64,000 bases of DNA from JBHJHP01 sp042219855 (GTDB taxonomy: Bacteria > Bacteroidota > Bacteroidia > Bacteroidales > UBA5342): contig NZ_JBHJHP010000001.1 in assembly GCF_042219855.1 (NCBI RefSeq), forward strand, positions 434,001 through 498,000, in the 5' to 3' direction. Made by a program: the position numbers and the translations under genes. Numbering within the stretch: the stretch's first letter is position 1; the number at the start of each line of letters is the position of its first letter. The notes below the pieces were generated by a model that worked only from the letters and a program-made list of their open reading frames with translations, was not told the origin of the DNA and made no database searches. Of this stretch, positions 54,301 through 62,033 are shown piece by piece.

Positions 54301-54339
54301 AAGAATTGCGAAAAGTCTTACAAATCCTTTGTTTTGCAT
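51337..54339 (-). CDS. secDF: Protein translocase subunit SecDF (fusion)
   Basis: 1000 residues, the usual Bacteroidota SecD-SecF fusion. An N-terminal TM segment (LFAILLALVSIYQLSFTFIA) and the D1 motif LGLDLKGGMNVILEV are followed by a ~130-residue insert rich in Glu, Thr and Ser (EKEATSAETETTTEATESKDQTSDE). Six-helix SecD part contains the SVDANVLIYERIREE motif, and the SecF part RGLDQGIDFTGGRTY and SINDTVVVFDRIRER. SecDF uses proton flow to pull preproteins across the inner membrane. Single gene with its own terminator. Confidence 0.95.
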   Translation of the reverse strand: MQNKGFVRLFAILLALVSIYQLSFTFIAANVEKKAKEYANGDPLKELHYLDSMSNVTVFNIGLVDYNYKECKELEINLGLDLKGGMNVILEVSVPDIVRALSNYSQDPTFNKAIAMAKDKLTNSQKDFITLFGESFEEIDPGARLAAIFNTMELKDKISYNSTNQQVLDVIRAEARSAIDNSFNVLRTRIDKFGVAQPNIQRLGLESSGRILIELPGVKDRERVRKLLQGTANLEFWETFDNSQVYQYMLEANNIIKEINEDNAARQEKEATSAETETTTEATESKDQTSDEFSDLIQGDTEAKDSTEIQTEASIRKNYPLFAVLQPNTNQQGQLRNGPVVGIARYADTAQVDRYLNLAKVKEILPRNLKLLWTANPMDEGGQYYQLIAIKVTNRDGRPVLDGDAIADARADFGQNKASAEVDLTMTTDGAKVWARITKENVGKSIAIVLDNYVRSFPNVIEEIKGGRTQITGMESFEEAKDLANVLKSGRMPAPAHIINENVVGPSLGHEAITDGLMSFIVAFIIVLLYMIFYYGVKAGLIADLALIANLFFIMGVLASFGAVLTLPGIAGIVLTIGTSVDANVLIYERIREEIKSGKAIKKAVAEGYRNAISAIIDANVTTFLTGVVLYTFGTGPIKGFATTLMIGIVTSFFTAVFMSRLIFEQLLKKESPLKFDTKITRNLFANAHIQFINKRKIAYFISGALIVASIVSLITRGLDQGIDFTGGRTYVIEFAKPVSTVEIQDAIKGEFEGELMDVKTYGEENQVKIGTNYQIDNDDPELDNIIEDKFYKALKPYLAEGTTFEQFVEDDIRSSQKVGPTIADDIKKDAVWAILFSLVIIFLYILIRFKNWQFSFGAVAALAHDSMITLGLFSLLYGYLPFSLEIDQAFIAAILTVIGYSINDTVVVFDRIRERITEFPKRKREDVINEALNSTLSRTLSTSLSTFVVLLTIFIFGGEVIRGFVFALMIGVVVGTYSSLYVATPIAYDTQQATKKKKK

Positions 54340-56746
54340 TTGGTTAAATTTTACTATTTCTAAGTACTTTGAATTTTGACGTGCAAATATAATTGTTCTT
54401 TTTTAAAAACCTATGCTGACAAAAAGATTAATCCCTTTTATTACGGATGCTATACAACATTTGGCCAATTAGAATCAAGAATCAGGATAAAGGAATCAAG
54501 ACATAAAACATATGACATAAATTGTAAGACGTAAGCACGATTCATGTTTTGCCATCTCACCGTTTACGTTTTACGACTCGCGATTAAGGTCTTGCATTAA
54601 CGAATGATGCACATTTTTACTTGTACACTGAGCCTGCTAAGGTGTCGTAATTAATTTGCGAAACTCTGCGTTTTTCCTCTGCGCTAATCCGCGGGAAACA
54701 GATGAAAAGAATTAGATCTATATTCCGGGAACATTACCTGCAGTCCGCTGAACATAATTCGTAATTCCACATTCGTAATTCGTAATTAATTTAGGTTTCA
54801 TCGCTGCCCCTCGGTCCCCTAAAGGGGAGGGCCTGCGCTGATTTGATTGTCGCAGTATGGTGGGTGTTCGGTGGTGACTCGTAATTAATCTGTGAAACTC
54901 TGCGTTTTTCCACTGCGTTAATCCGCGGGAAACAGATGATAAAACTTAGATTCATATTCCGGGAACATTACCTGCAGTCCGCTGAACATAATTCGTAATT
55001 CCACATTCGAAATTCGTAATTAAATATATGGTTACTTCGATACATCCCGATAATCATCGGTACACTCAGTAACCGTGCAGGTTGTGGCAGAGAGAGAATA
55101 AATTCGTAATTGAATTAAGTTCCATCGCTGCCCCTCGGTCCCCTAAAGGGGAGGGCCTGCGCTGATTTGATTATCGAAGTATCGTGAGTGATCGGTGGTG
55201 ACTCTTAATAAATATGCGAAAATCTGCGTTTTTCCACTACGTTAATCCGCGGGAAATAGATGATAAAACTTAGATCTATATTCCGAAAACAGTACCTGCA
55301 GTCCGCTGAACATAATTCCAAATTTCACATTCGTAATTCGTAATTGAATATATGGTTACTTCGATACATCCCGATTAGCATCGGTACACTCAGTAACCGT
55401 GCAGGTTGTGGCAGAGAGAGAATAAATTCGTAATTCCACATACGTAATTCGTAATTAATTTAAGTTCCATCGCTGCCCCTCGGTCCCCTAAAAGGTGAGG
55501 GCCTGCGCTGATTTGATTATCGCAGTATCGTGGGTGTTCGGTGGTGACTCGTAATAAATTTGTGAAAGTCTGCGTTTTTCCTCTGCGCTAATCCGCGGGA
55601 AACAGATGATAAGACTTAGATTCATATTCTGAGAACATTACCTGCAGTCCGCTGAACATAATTCCTAATTCCACATTCGTAATTCGTAATTAATTTAAGT
55701 TCCATCGCTGCCCCTCGGTCCCCTAAAAGGGGAGGACCTGCGCTGATTTGATTATCGCAGTATCGTGGGTGTTCGGTAATGACTCGTAATTAATCTGCGA
55801 AAATCTGCGTTTTTCCTCTACGCTAATCCGCGGGAAACAGATGAAAAGACTTAGATTCATATTCCGGGAACATTACCTGCAGTCCGCTGAACATAATTCG
55901 TAATTCCACATTCGTAATTCGTAATTGAATATATGGTTACTTCGATACATCCCGATTAGCATCGGTACACTCAGTAACCGGGCAGGTTGTTGCAGAGAGA
56001 GAATAAATTCGTAATTCCAAATTCGTAATTGAATTAAGTTCCATCGCTGCCCCTCGGTCCCCTAAAGGGGAGGACCTGCGCTGATTTGGTTGTCGCAGTA
56101 TGGTGGGTGTTCGGTGGTGACTCGTAGTTAATTTGCGAAACTCTGCGTTTTTCCTCTGCGTTAATCCGCGGGAAATAGATGATAAGACTTAGATTCATAT
56201 TCTGAGAACATTACCTGCAGTCCGCTGAACATAATTCGTAATTCCACATTCGTAATTCGTAATTAATTTAGGTTTCATCGCTGCCCCTCGGTCCCCTAAA
56301 GGGGAGGGCCTGCGCTGATTTGATTGTCGCAGTATGGTGGGTGTTCGGTGGTGACTCGTAATTAATCTGTGAAACTCTGCGTTTTTCCACTGCGTTAATC
56401 CGCGGGAAACAGATGATAAAACTTAGATTCATATTCCGGGAACATTACCTGCAGTCCGTTGAACATAATTCCTAATTCCACATTCGTAATTCGTAATTAA
56501 TTTAAGTTCCATCGCTGCCCCTCGGTCCCCTAAAGGGGAGGGCCTGCGCTGATTTGATTATCGAAGTATCCTGGGTGTTCGGTGGTGACTCGTAATTAAT
56601 CTGCAAAACTCTGCGTTTTTCCTCTGCGCTAATCCGCGGGAAACAGATGAAAAGAATTAGATCTATATTCCGAAAACATTACCTGCAGTCCGCTGAACAT
56701 AATTCGTAATTCCACATTCGTAATTCGTAATTGACTATAGATTTTT
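54340..56746. repeat. 2.4-kb intergenic higher-order tandem repeat
   Basis: The landmark CCTGCAGTCCG occurs at 54737, 54971, 55295, 55641, 55876, 56213, 56448 and 56682. The spacings are 234, 324, 346, 235, 337, 235 and 234, that is, a core of ~235 bp and longer units that carry an extra ~90-110 bp block with GATACATCCCGAT...ATCGGTACACTCAGTAACCG. Each core has CTGCCCCTCGGTCCCCTAAAGGGGAGG (a CCCCTAAAGGGG palindrome), a GCGTTTTTCC...AATCCGCGGGAAA segment, and heptamers CATAATT/CGTAATT/CCACATT. No gene is credible. At 54474-54536 another heptamer array (ATCAAGA, ATCAGGA, CATAAAA...) precedes the main array. Confidence 0.92.
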
Positions 56747-57769
56747 CTACTCTTTTCTCATTAATGCTTTTGTGGAAAGCAGGCCACAGGCAGCATAAAT
56801 GTCCTGTCCCCGGGATGCACGAATTGTCGTCAGAATACCATTTTTATTCAATGCATCCTTAAAAGTCTGTATTTTGTGATCAGGTGACCCCGTAAGCGGA
56901 GTACCCGGAATAGGATGGAAGCGGATCAGGTTAATTCTGCAGCGTAATCCACTCAGTAAACGCGTCAGTTCTTTTACATGCGCCGGTGTGTCATTAACAC
57001 CATTAAACATGATATATTCAAATGAGACACGGCGTTGCCGGCCAAAATCGAAGGACTTAATTTCATTCAGAACCTCTTGCAGCGGATATACGTTCTGTAT
57101 GGGCATTAATTCCCTGCGTTCTTCATCGAACGGCGTGTGCATACTCACAGCAAGATGGCATTCGCTTTTGTCAAGAAAGGTTTTAAGTCCCGGAACAAGT
57201 CCGATGGTAGAGACGGTTATTCGCCTGGGACTCATGGCAAAACCCCAGTCTGAAGTCAGAATTTCAAGGCTTTTCAGTACCTCATCCAGGTTGTCAAGGG
57301 GTTCACCCATGCCCATATAGACTATATTACTGATATTCTGCCATTCAGATATGCTTTTCAACTGGTTCAGGATATCACCGGCAGTCAGATTACCCTGAAA
57401 ACCTTGTTTCCCCGTCATGCAGAAGAGGCATCCCATTTTACATCCAACCTGTGATGACACACAAACCGTCACGCGGTCTTCATCAGGAATCATGGCTGTT
57501 TCTATGAATTTTTTGTCTATGGTGGGGAAGAGGTATTTTTTTGTGCCATCAGTACTTTCCTGTACGTTATGGTATGGTGTTAATCCAAATTCAAATTTTG
57601 TTTTCAGCTGTTCCCTGGCAGATTTTGAAAGATTTGACATGTCATCCATATCACTGATCTCTTTTTTGTAGAGCCAGTCCGCAATCTGTTTAGCCGTAAA
57701 TGCTGGTAGTCCCAATCCGGCAACAATGCTTTTCAGTTCATCCAGTGTTTTCCCAAATAGTTTATCCAT
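56747..57769 (-). CDS. rlmN: 23S rRNA/tRNA adenine C2-methyltransferase RlmN
   Basis: 340 residues, normal length. Radical-SAM cluster motif C110-KMG-C114-LF-C117 within SSQVGCKMGCLFCMTG; YMGMGEPLDN; RRITVSTIGLVPG; and a catalytic Cys near the C-terminus (C328 in YAACGLLS). RlmN methylates A2503 of 23S rRNA and A37 of some tRNAs. The reductase-like gene that follows on the minus strand starts upstream of it; the 6-base gap between the two genes suggests one transcript. Confidence 0.96.
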   Translation of the reverse strand: MDKLFGKTLDELKSIVAGLGLPAFTAKQIADWLYKKEISDMDDMSNLSKSAREQLKTKFEFGLTPYHNVQESTDGTKKYLFPTIDKKFIETAMIPDEDRVTVCVSSQVGCKMGCLFCMTGKQGFQGNLTAGDILNQLKSISEWQNISNIVYMGMGEPLDNLDEVLKSLEILTSDWGFAMSPRRITVSTIGLVPGLKTFLDKSECHLAVSMHTPFDEERRELMPIQNVYPLQEVLNEIKSFDFGRQRRVSFEYIMFNGVNDTPAHVKELTRLLSGLRCRINLIRFHPIPGTPLTGSPDHKIQTFKDALNKNGILTTIRASRGQDIYAACGLLSTKALMRKE

Positions 57770-57775
57770 ATCTCC

Positions 57776-58423
57776 TTAAAAATAAATTTCGGAGGCGATA
57801 TTCCTGAATTCCACCCCTTTCTCAATCAGAATATCCCGCACATCCACAACCATTTCGGGGCTGCCACAAAGGTAATATTTTATATTCATTGGCAGATTTT
57901 GTGCTTCTTTCAACCATTGTGTAATTCTACCCTGGTAAGAACCGCTTACTTCTTCACGGGTTATACAGGGGACGAAGCGATTTCCAAGTTTGTCATGTAA
58001 AAATGAGCCGAAATAGGTTTCATCTCCTGTTCCTGCGCCATAAAGAAGTTTAACAGGTTGTGTAATGCCTGATTCCAGCATGGATATAAAAGGTGCTATA
58101 CCGGTTCCCGAAGCAATCCAGAATCCACTTTCTGTTCCATGAACAAATGAACCAAGTGGCTCTGACATATGCAGTATGTCGTTAGTTTTCAGAGCTGAGA
58201 GTCGTGGTGTAAGGGTGCCGTTATTAACTACCTTGTAAAGAATTCCGATGTAATTCCGGTTCAGGCCGGAACATACAGAGTAAAGGCGGGGTGGGATATC
58301 ATCAGATACAGTTACAGCAACCGACTGTCCGGGTTTGAAATCAAAAATCCGTTCTGTTTTCAGAAGAAAGGCTTGTTGCGATAACTGTATCTGCTCCAGT
58401 ATTTTTACCTTTTTTAAATCCAT
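57776..58423 (-). CDS. FAD/NAD(P)-binding reductase (ferredoxin-NADP reductase family)
   Basis: 215 residues. FAD-binding beta barrel (FDFKPGQSVAVTVSDDIPPRLYSVCSGLNRNYIGILYKVV; RxYS-type motif RLYSV), then the NAD domain with SGTGIAPFISMLESG and KLLYGAGTGDETYF, and a C-terminal YLCGSPEMVVDVRDILIEKG. It fits the FNR-like fold without an iron-sulphur domain. It probably supplies electrons to a ferredoxin or flavodoxin; as rlmN needs reducing power for its cluster, the pairing is suggestive only. Substrate unknown. Confidence 0.82.
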   Translation of the reverse strand: MDLKKVKILEQIQLSQQAFLLKTERIFDFKPGQSVAVTVSDDIPPRLYSVCSGLNRNYIGILYKVVNNGTLTPRLSALKTNDILHMSEPLGSFVHGTESGFWIASGTGIAPFISMLESGITQPVKLLYGAGTGDETYFGSFLHDKLGNRFVPCITREEVSGSYQGRITQWLKEAQNLPMNIKYYLCGSPEMVVDVRDILIEKGVEFRNIASEIYF

Positions 58424-58494
58424 TCTAATCTATTATGACCTCAATTTGTATAACAACCGGAATAACAGTAGCTGGAATAACAGGTTTAAGTCAA

Positions 58495-58953
58495 TTAAAT
58501 TTCGTCGTCCCAAACAGGAGCCCAGATAATTTCAGATAAGAGGTCTTCCTCAAACCAGAAACTTACAGCTACATCATCAAAACTGACCAGTTTTTGTTTC
58601 AGACCTTCATCATCGGTGATGTCTTCAGAAACCATATCACCCAGTTCCAGTTTTTTGACTTTCTGCATCACACTATCGTAGGAAAGGCCAATGAGTTTCA
58701 GACCTTCAAATGCATAATCCACGGAACTTACAGCTATGGTAACCAGGATCCATCCGGTCATCTCATCAAAAGACAAAGAGAGCTCTTGTTCGTCGTAATG
58801 CCATGTTTCGGTCAGGTTATCATCTTCCTCATCGTCGGTATATTTTTCAATTTCATCCGGGTCACCAAGAATATCCCTGACCTCGTCCATTGACATACCA
58901 AAGCGTAAATCTCCCAGTCCCTGACCAATAATAATGTTTTGAATGTTTTGCAT
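58495..58953 (-). CDS. Hypothetical small acidic protein
   Basis: 152 residues, strongly acidic (TDDEEDDNLTETW; SEDITDDEGLKQKL). The first part (GLGDLRFGMSMDEVRDILGDPDEIEKY) resembles the short 'G-x-x-x-x-V...lG.Pd' repeat seen in SmpA/BamE-like domains and in several immunity-type proteins, and is followed by WHYDEQELSLSFDEMTGWILVTIAVSS. No signal peptide or TM helix. Function unknown. Free-standing between two operons; nothing suggests a mobile origin. Confidence 0.65.
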   Translation of the reverse strand: MQNIQNIIIGQGLGDLRFGMSMDEVRDILGDPDEIEKYTDDEEDDNLTETWHYDEQELSLSFDEMTGWILVTIAVSSVDYAFEGLKLIGLSYDSVMQKVKKLELGDMVSEDITDDEGLKQKLVSFDDVAVSFWFEEDLLSEIIWAPVWDDEI

Positions 58954-59081
58954 GATGTTGCGTTTTAAAATTTATATAAATTTCGTTATTCCGGCGAAAA
59001 CAGGAAATGATATGTACAGGTATTTATAAACAATTCGTCAAACCTTTTTTCTTGTTTTTTGAGATGAATAATGTCCATCTT

Positions 59082-59918
59082 TTATTTGGTGGTTAATGTA
59101 ATTCTATCCGGATAAATCGTGATTTTTTTCTCCTTGTAAAGGCGTCCAATGGCCATTTTGAAAGCCTTTTTACTGCAATGAAACAATTGCTGAATTTCTT
59201 CGGGTGAACTTTTATCCGATATTTGCAAAGTCCCACCATTTATTTCCAGGGCTTCGATAATTTGCCCGGATAAACCTTCTGTTTTTGCAAACCCAGACTT
59301 TGTGAGCATACAGTCTATTTTTTCATCCTCGCGAATTTTCTGAATATATCCTTTCATAATTTCACCCGATTCAAGGTGCTGAAATACCTGGTTCCGGTAG
59401 AGCAGCCCGGAATGTTGCTGGTTGATAATAACCTTGTAGCCAAAATCGGTTTCCATCCAAACCATCAGGTCAACTTCCTGTCCTTCCTCATACTCAGCAG
59501 GAATGTTGTCAAGGTATTTTTCAATTTTTGTTGAACCGAAAATCCGTTGTGTCGTGAAGTCATATTCTACAGCTATCAGAACGTCCTGCCCTTTTTTAAG
59601 CTTTGTTTTCTGTTCTCTGAACGGAATAAGCAGATCTTTCATCAGCCCCCAGTCTGCAAAAGCCCCAATATTGTTGGCATCAACAATTTTCATCCGGGCG
59701 ATCTGTCCAACCATTGCCAGTGGTTTTTCTGTTGTTGCAATCAGACGGTCCTCTGAATCGTTATATATAAACAGTTCAAGCGAATCGCCCGGATTAAGAT
59801 TGTCCGGTTCATACCGTTTGGGAAGAAGAATTTCTCCAAAACTTTCGCCATCGAAATAAGCCCCGAAATCCACTTGTTTTACACAGGTCAGATTATTTAA
59901 TTTCCCTATCTGGATCAT
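59082..59918 (-). CDS. cvfB: CvfB-like S1-domain RNA-binding protein
   Basis: 278 residues. Tandem S1-like OB modules: LTCVKQVDFGAYFDGESFGEILLPKR at the start, MKIVDANNIGAFADWGLMKDLLIPFREQ in the middle, and VMVWMETDFGYKVIINQQHSGLLYRNQVFQHL later, then a C-terminal winged helix (EEIQQLFHCSKKAFKMAIGRLYKEKKITI). This is the CvfB/YitL order of domains. CvfB proteins bind RNA and affect virulence regulators or RNA turnover in Firmicutes; in Bacteroidota the role is not defined. Confidence 0.85.
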   Translation of the reverse strand: MIQIGKLNNLTCVKQVDFGAYFDGESFGEILLPKRYEPDNLNPGDSLELFIYNDSEDRLIATTEKPLAMVGQIARMKIVDANNIGAFADWGLMKDLLIPFREQKTKLKKGQDVLIAVEYDFTTQRIFGSTKIEKYLDNIPAEYEEGQEVDLMVWMETDFGYKVIINQQHSGLLYRNQVFQHLESGEIMKGYIQKIREDEKIDCMLTKSGFAKTEGLSGQIIEALEINGGTLQISDKSSPEEIQQLFHCSKKAFKMAIGRLYKEKKITIYPDRITLTTK

Positions 59919-60045
59919 ACTGTTTTTCTTTCTGTTGCAAAAATAGATGTTATAATTCAGTTGCCCGGTATATTTTTTAATTCATTTAACATAAGGGGGT
60001 AAACTTTAAGATTAAACATGGTGTTTAATTTTAAATCTGATGATT

Positions 60046-60192
60046 ATGAATGACAGGAGAGAGAAGTTGAAGAAAATCATCAAAAGATTTGGTGTCGCCG
60101 GATTGGTATTTCTCGTCATTAAGGGTGTGGTTCTTATCGTCTTCGGAGGAACAATTACACGCTTTATCATCGAGCTGGTCCATAGAGTATAA
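60046..60192 (+). CDS. 48-residue small membrane protein
   Basis: ATG at 60046 to TAA at 60190-60192 encodes 48 residues: a basic N-terminus (MNDRREKLKKIIKRF), one hydrophobic segment (GVAGLVFLVIKGVVLIVFG), then TITRFIIELVHRV. Positive-inside topology. It resembles small one-TM proteins with an 'F..K..G.AGL.F..IKG' pattern found widely in Bacteroidota, some misnamed alanyl-tRNA synthetase. It lies 4 bases before the 3' end of a convergent glycosyltransferase gene. A longer minus-strand ORF over the same bases is its shadow. Confidence 0.65.
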   Translation: MNDRREKLKKIIKRFGVAGLVFLVIKGVVLIVFGGTITRFIIELVHRV

Positions 60193-60196
60193 GCGT

Positions 60197-61288
60197 TCAG
60201 GATAGTACCTCACGGTACAATCTCAGCAATTCAGTTTCTTCCTTTTCCCAGCATAACTCTTTGGATGCAGATTTAAGGTTCTCTTTCCATTTTTCTAACT
60301 GCATAGTATCATTTAACATTCTGTTAATTTGTTGAGCCAGCATTTCCGGTTCGCGGCTTTTAAGCGTTTCCCCGACGTTGTATGTTTTTACGATGTTTTG
60401 CATCTCAGGAAAATCGCTTACAAGAACCGGTACTCCCGCCTGGATGTAATCCATGAGTTTATTGGGCAACGCATAAAAGTAGTTCAGCCCGAGGTTTTCT
60501 TCTATGGATATTCCAAGATCAGCCAGTTGCGTATAGACGCTTAGTTTTTTCGGGTCCATCTTTCCTTTAAATATTACCTTTTCAGCCACATTGGAATTCT
60601 GAACCATAATTCTTAGCTCCCGCATCATATAACCGTCACCTACGATAACAAAAACAGCATTATCAATGAACGGCAAAGCGGCTATCATATCTTCAATGCC
60701 TCTGCCCATGTTAACAGATCCCTGGTACAGAATCATTTTTTCTTCACCATGCGGTTTGCTATCCTTCAATTCCAGTCGGTACGGCACGTTCCTTATGACT
60801 TTAAAACCTGAGTTATAAAAATCTTTCAGGGAATTGCAAACCGTATATTTATATCTGATTTTTGGGATATAGGTTTTTTCTATCCATTGCCAGACTTTCT
60901 GAACACGGGGCCGATGAATAACCTCCGGTACTTCCGACATAATCTCATGACTGTCAAAAACCAACTTGCTGCCTTTTAGTTTTGCCGCATAATAACAGGG
61001 GAGAAGTGTATCGGCATCGTTAGATACAATAATGTCAGAACGACAAATCAATAGTCTGAAAAACAGCCTTATATTAAAGGTTGCGTAAAAAGCAACCCCA
61101 CTTTTTAACAGCATACGGATGCGTCTTACCCTGAATGGATAGTCAGGATTCGATTTCCTTAGTTTTCTGCAGATTACTGTCACATTACCAAGATGCTCAT
61201 GTAAAGAGCCGGCAATTTTTTGTATTCTCTGATCTGTATTGAGATCCGAAATGACAGCGATGATTATTTGAGGCTGTTTATTTTTCAA
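60197..61288 (-). CDS. Glycosyltransferase, GT-B fold (GT4-like)
   Basis: 363 residues. C-terminal half has the GT4 marks: MILYQGSVNMGRGIEDMIAALPFI (beta strand-G-x-x), NAVFVIVGDGYMMRELR, VIFKGKMDPKKLSVYTQLADLGISIEENLGLNYFYALPNKLMDYIQAGVPVLVSDFPEMQNIV (E...E/P-N-K pattern). N-terminal part (IIIAVISDLNTDQRIQKIAGSLHEHLG, SNDADTLLPCYYAAKLKGSKLVFDSHE) is the acceptor-binding domain. Donor and acceptor sugars are unknown; likely surface polysaccharide or glycolipid synthesis. Confidence 0.88.
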   Translation of the reverse strand: MKNKQPQIIIAVISDLNTDQRIQKIAGSLHEHLGNVTVICRKLRKSNPDYPFRVRRIRMLLKSGVAFYATFNIRLFFRLLICRSDIIVSNDADTLLPCYYAAKLKGSKLVFDSHEIMSEVPEVIHRPRVQKVWQWIEKTYIPKIRYKYTVCNSLKDFYNSGFKVIRNVPYRLELKDSKPHGEEKMILYQGSVNMGRGIEDMIAALPFIDNAVFVIVGDGYMMRELRIMVQNSNVAEKVIFKGKMDPKKLSVYTQLADLGISIEENLGLNYFYALPNKLMDYIQAGVPVLVSDFPEMQNIVKTYNVGETLKSREPEMLAQQINRMLNDTMQLEKWKENLKSASKELCWEKEETELLRLYREVLS

Positions 61289-61332
61289 TGGTATTTGAAC
61301 TTACTTCTCTTCGTTAAAGATAATAAAACAAA

Positions 61333-61356
61333 AAACCCCGGCAAGCACCGGGGTTT
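61333..61356 (-). terminator. Intrinsic terminator between trxA and the glycosyltransferase gene
   Basis: AAACCCCGG (61333-61341) and CCGGGGTTT (61348-61356) pair perfectly, with an A tract upstream that reads as T6 on the minus strand. It is about 19 bases after the trxA stop. Confidence 0.88.
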
Positions 61357-61374
61357 ATTTAATGTTTTTATGTT

Positions 61375-61692
61375 CTATAAAAGATTGTCAAGTTTCTGTA
61401 CCAGAATATTTTTAGGTACTGCACCTACCTGTTTGTCGGCAACTTCACCACCTTTAAAGAATAGAACGGTAGGTATGTTTCTGATGCCGTATTTGGAACA
61501 AACCTCCGGATTTTCATCAACATTAAGTTTTGCAACTACGGCTTTGCCATCATATTCAGATGACATATCTTCCACAATAGGACCAATCATTCTACAAGGT
61601 CCGCACCATTCTGCCCAGAAATCAATAAGGGCCGGTTTGTCTGAATTAAGTATCAGTTCTTCAAAATTACTGTCAGTTACTTCAATAGCCAT
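61375..61692 (-). CDS. trxA: Thioredoxin
   Basis: 105 residues, full length. Active site W-C-G-P-C at Cys30/Cys33 (AEWCGPCRMIGP), cis-Pro in IRNIPTVLFFKGGEV, and the usual C-terminal KNILVQKLDNLL. General disulphide reductant in the cytoplasm. Own terminator downstream; upstream region to 61870 is short and non-coding. Confidence 0.97.
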   Translation of the reverse strand: MAIEVTDSNFEELILNSDKPALIDFWAEWCGPCRMIGPIVEDMSSEYDGKAVVAKLNVDENPEVCSKYGIRNIPTVLFFKGGEVADKQVGAVPKNILVQKLDNLL

Positions 61693-61870
61693 GATATATT
61701 ATTTTATAATTTTAATTCTTTTGCAGACAACAAAAATACGTCTACCTGTTTTTTTAATGAGGTAATTACACCTGTGTTTTTAAACAAAATATCAACTTAT
61801 TTCGATCCTTAAATATAATGTAATTTTTATCCTTTTACTGATTATTATTGTTAAACGTTGTTATAACAGC

Positions 61871-62032
61871 CTAACACTGTTTTGGTTTACCATTGGCATC
61901 CCAATTTTTTTTCAAATCGCAACCCGGACAGGTATCACAGGGCGATGATGGTTTTTGAAGAACCCTGACCAGCCGTCTTGCAATGATCACAACGGTTATC
62001 AATCCTATTATGGATACAATTATTTCCTGCAT
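61871..62032 (-). CDS. FeoB-associated Cys-rich membrane protein
   Basis: 53 residues, ATG at 62030-62032, stop at 61871-61873. One TM helix (MQEIIVSIIGLITVVIIARRLVRVL) followed by a Cys-rich tail (CDTCPGCDLKKNWDANGKPKQC) with four Cys: C-x2-C-x2-C and one terminal. This matches the small Cys-rich partner (FeoC-like role, NifU-type Cys motif) encoded after feoB in Bacteroidota. It starts 1 base after the feoB stop, so it is co-translated. Probable role: metal handling or assembly of the iron transporter. Confidence 0.8.
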   Translation of the reverse strand: MQEIIVSIIGLITVVIIARRLVRVLQKPSSPCDTCPGCDLKKNWDANGKPKQC

Positions 62033-62033
62033 A

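Noticed and set aside
54600..56740. Possible CRISPR array because of regularly spaced repeats
   Set aside because: Units are 235 bases or longer, spacers are not unique, and no cas genes are nearby; it is a satellite-type repeat.
60031..60213. Minus-strand 60-codon ORF
   Set aside because: Complement of the small plus-strand membrane protein, which has the better start and topology.
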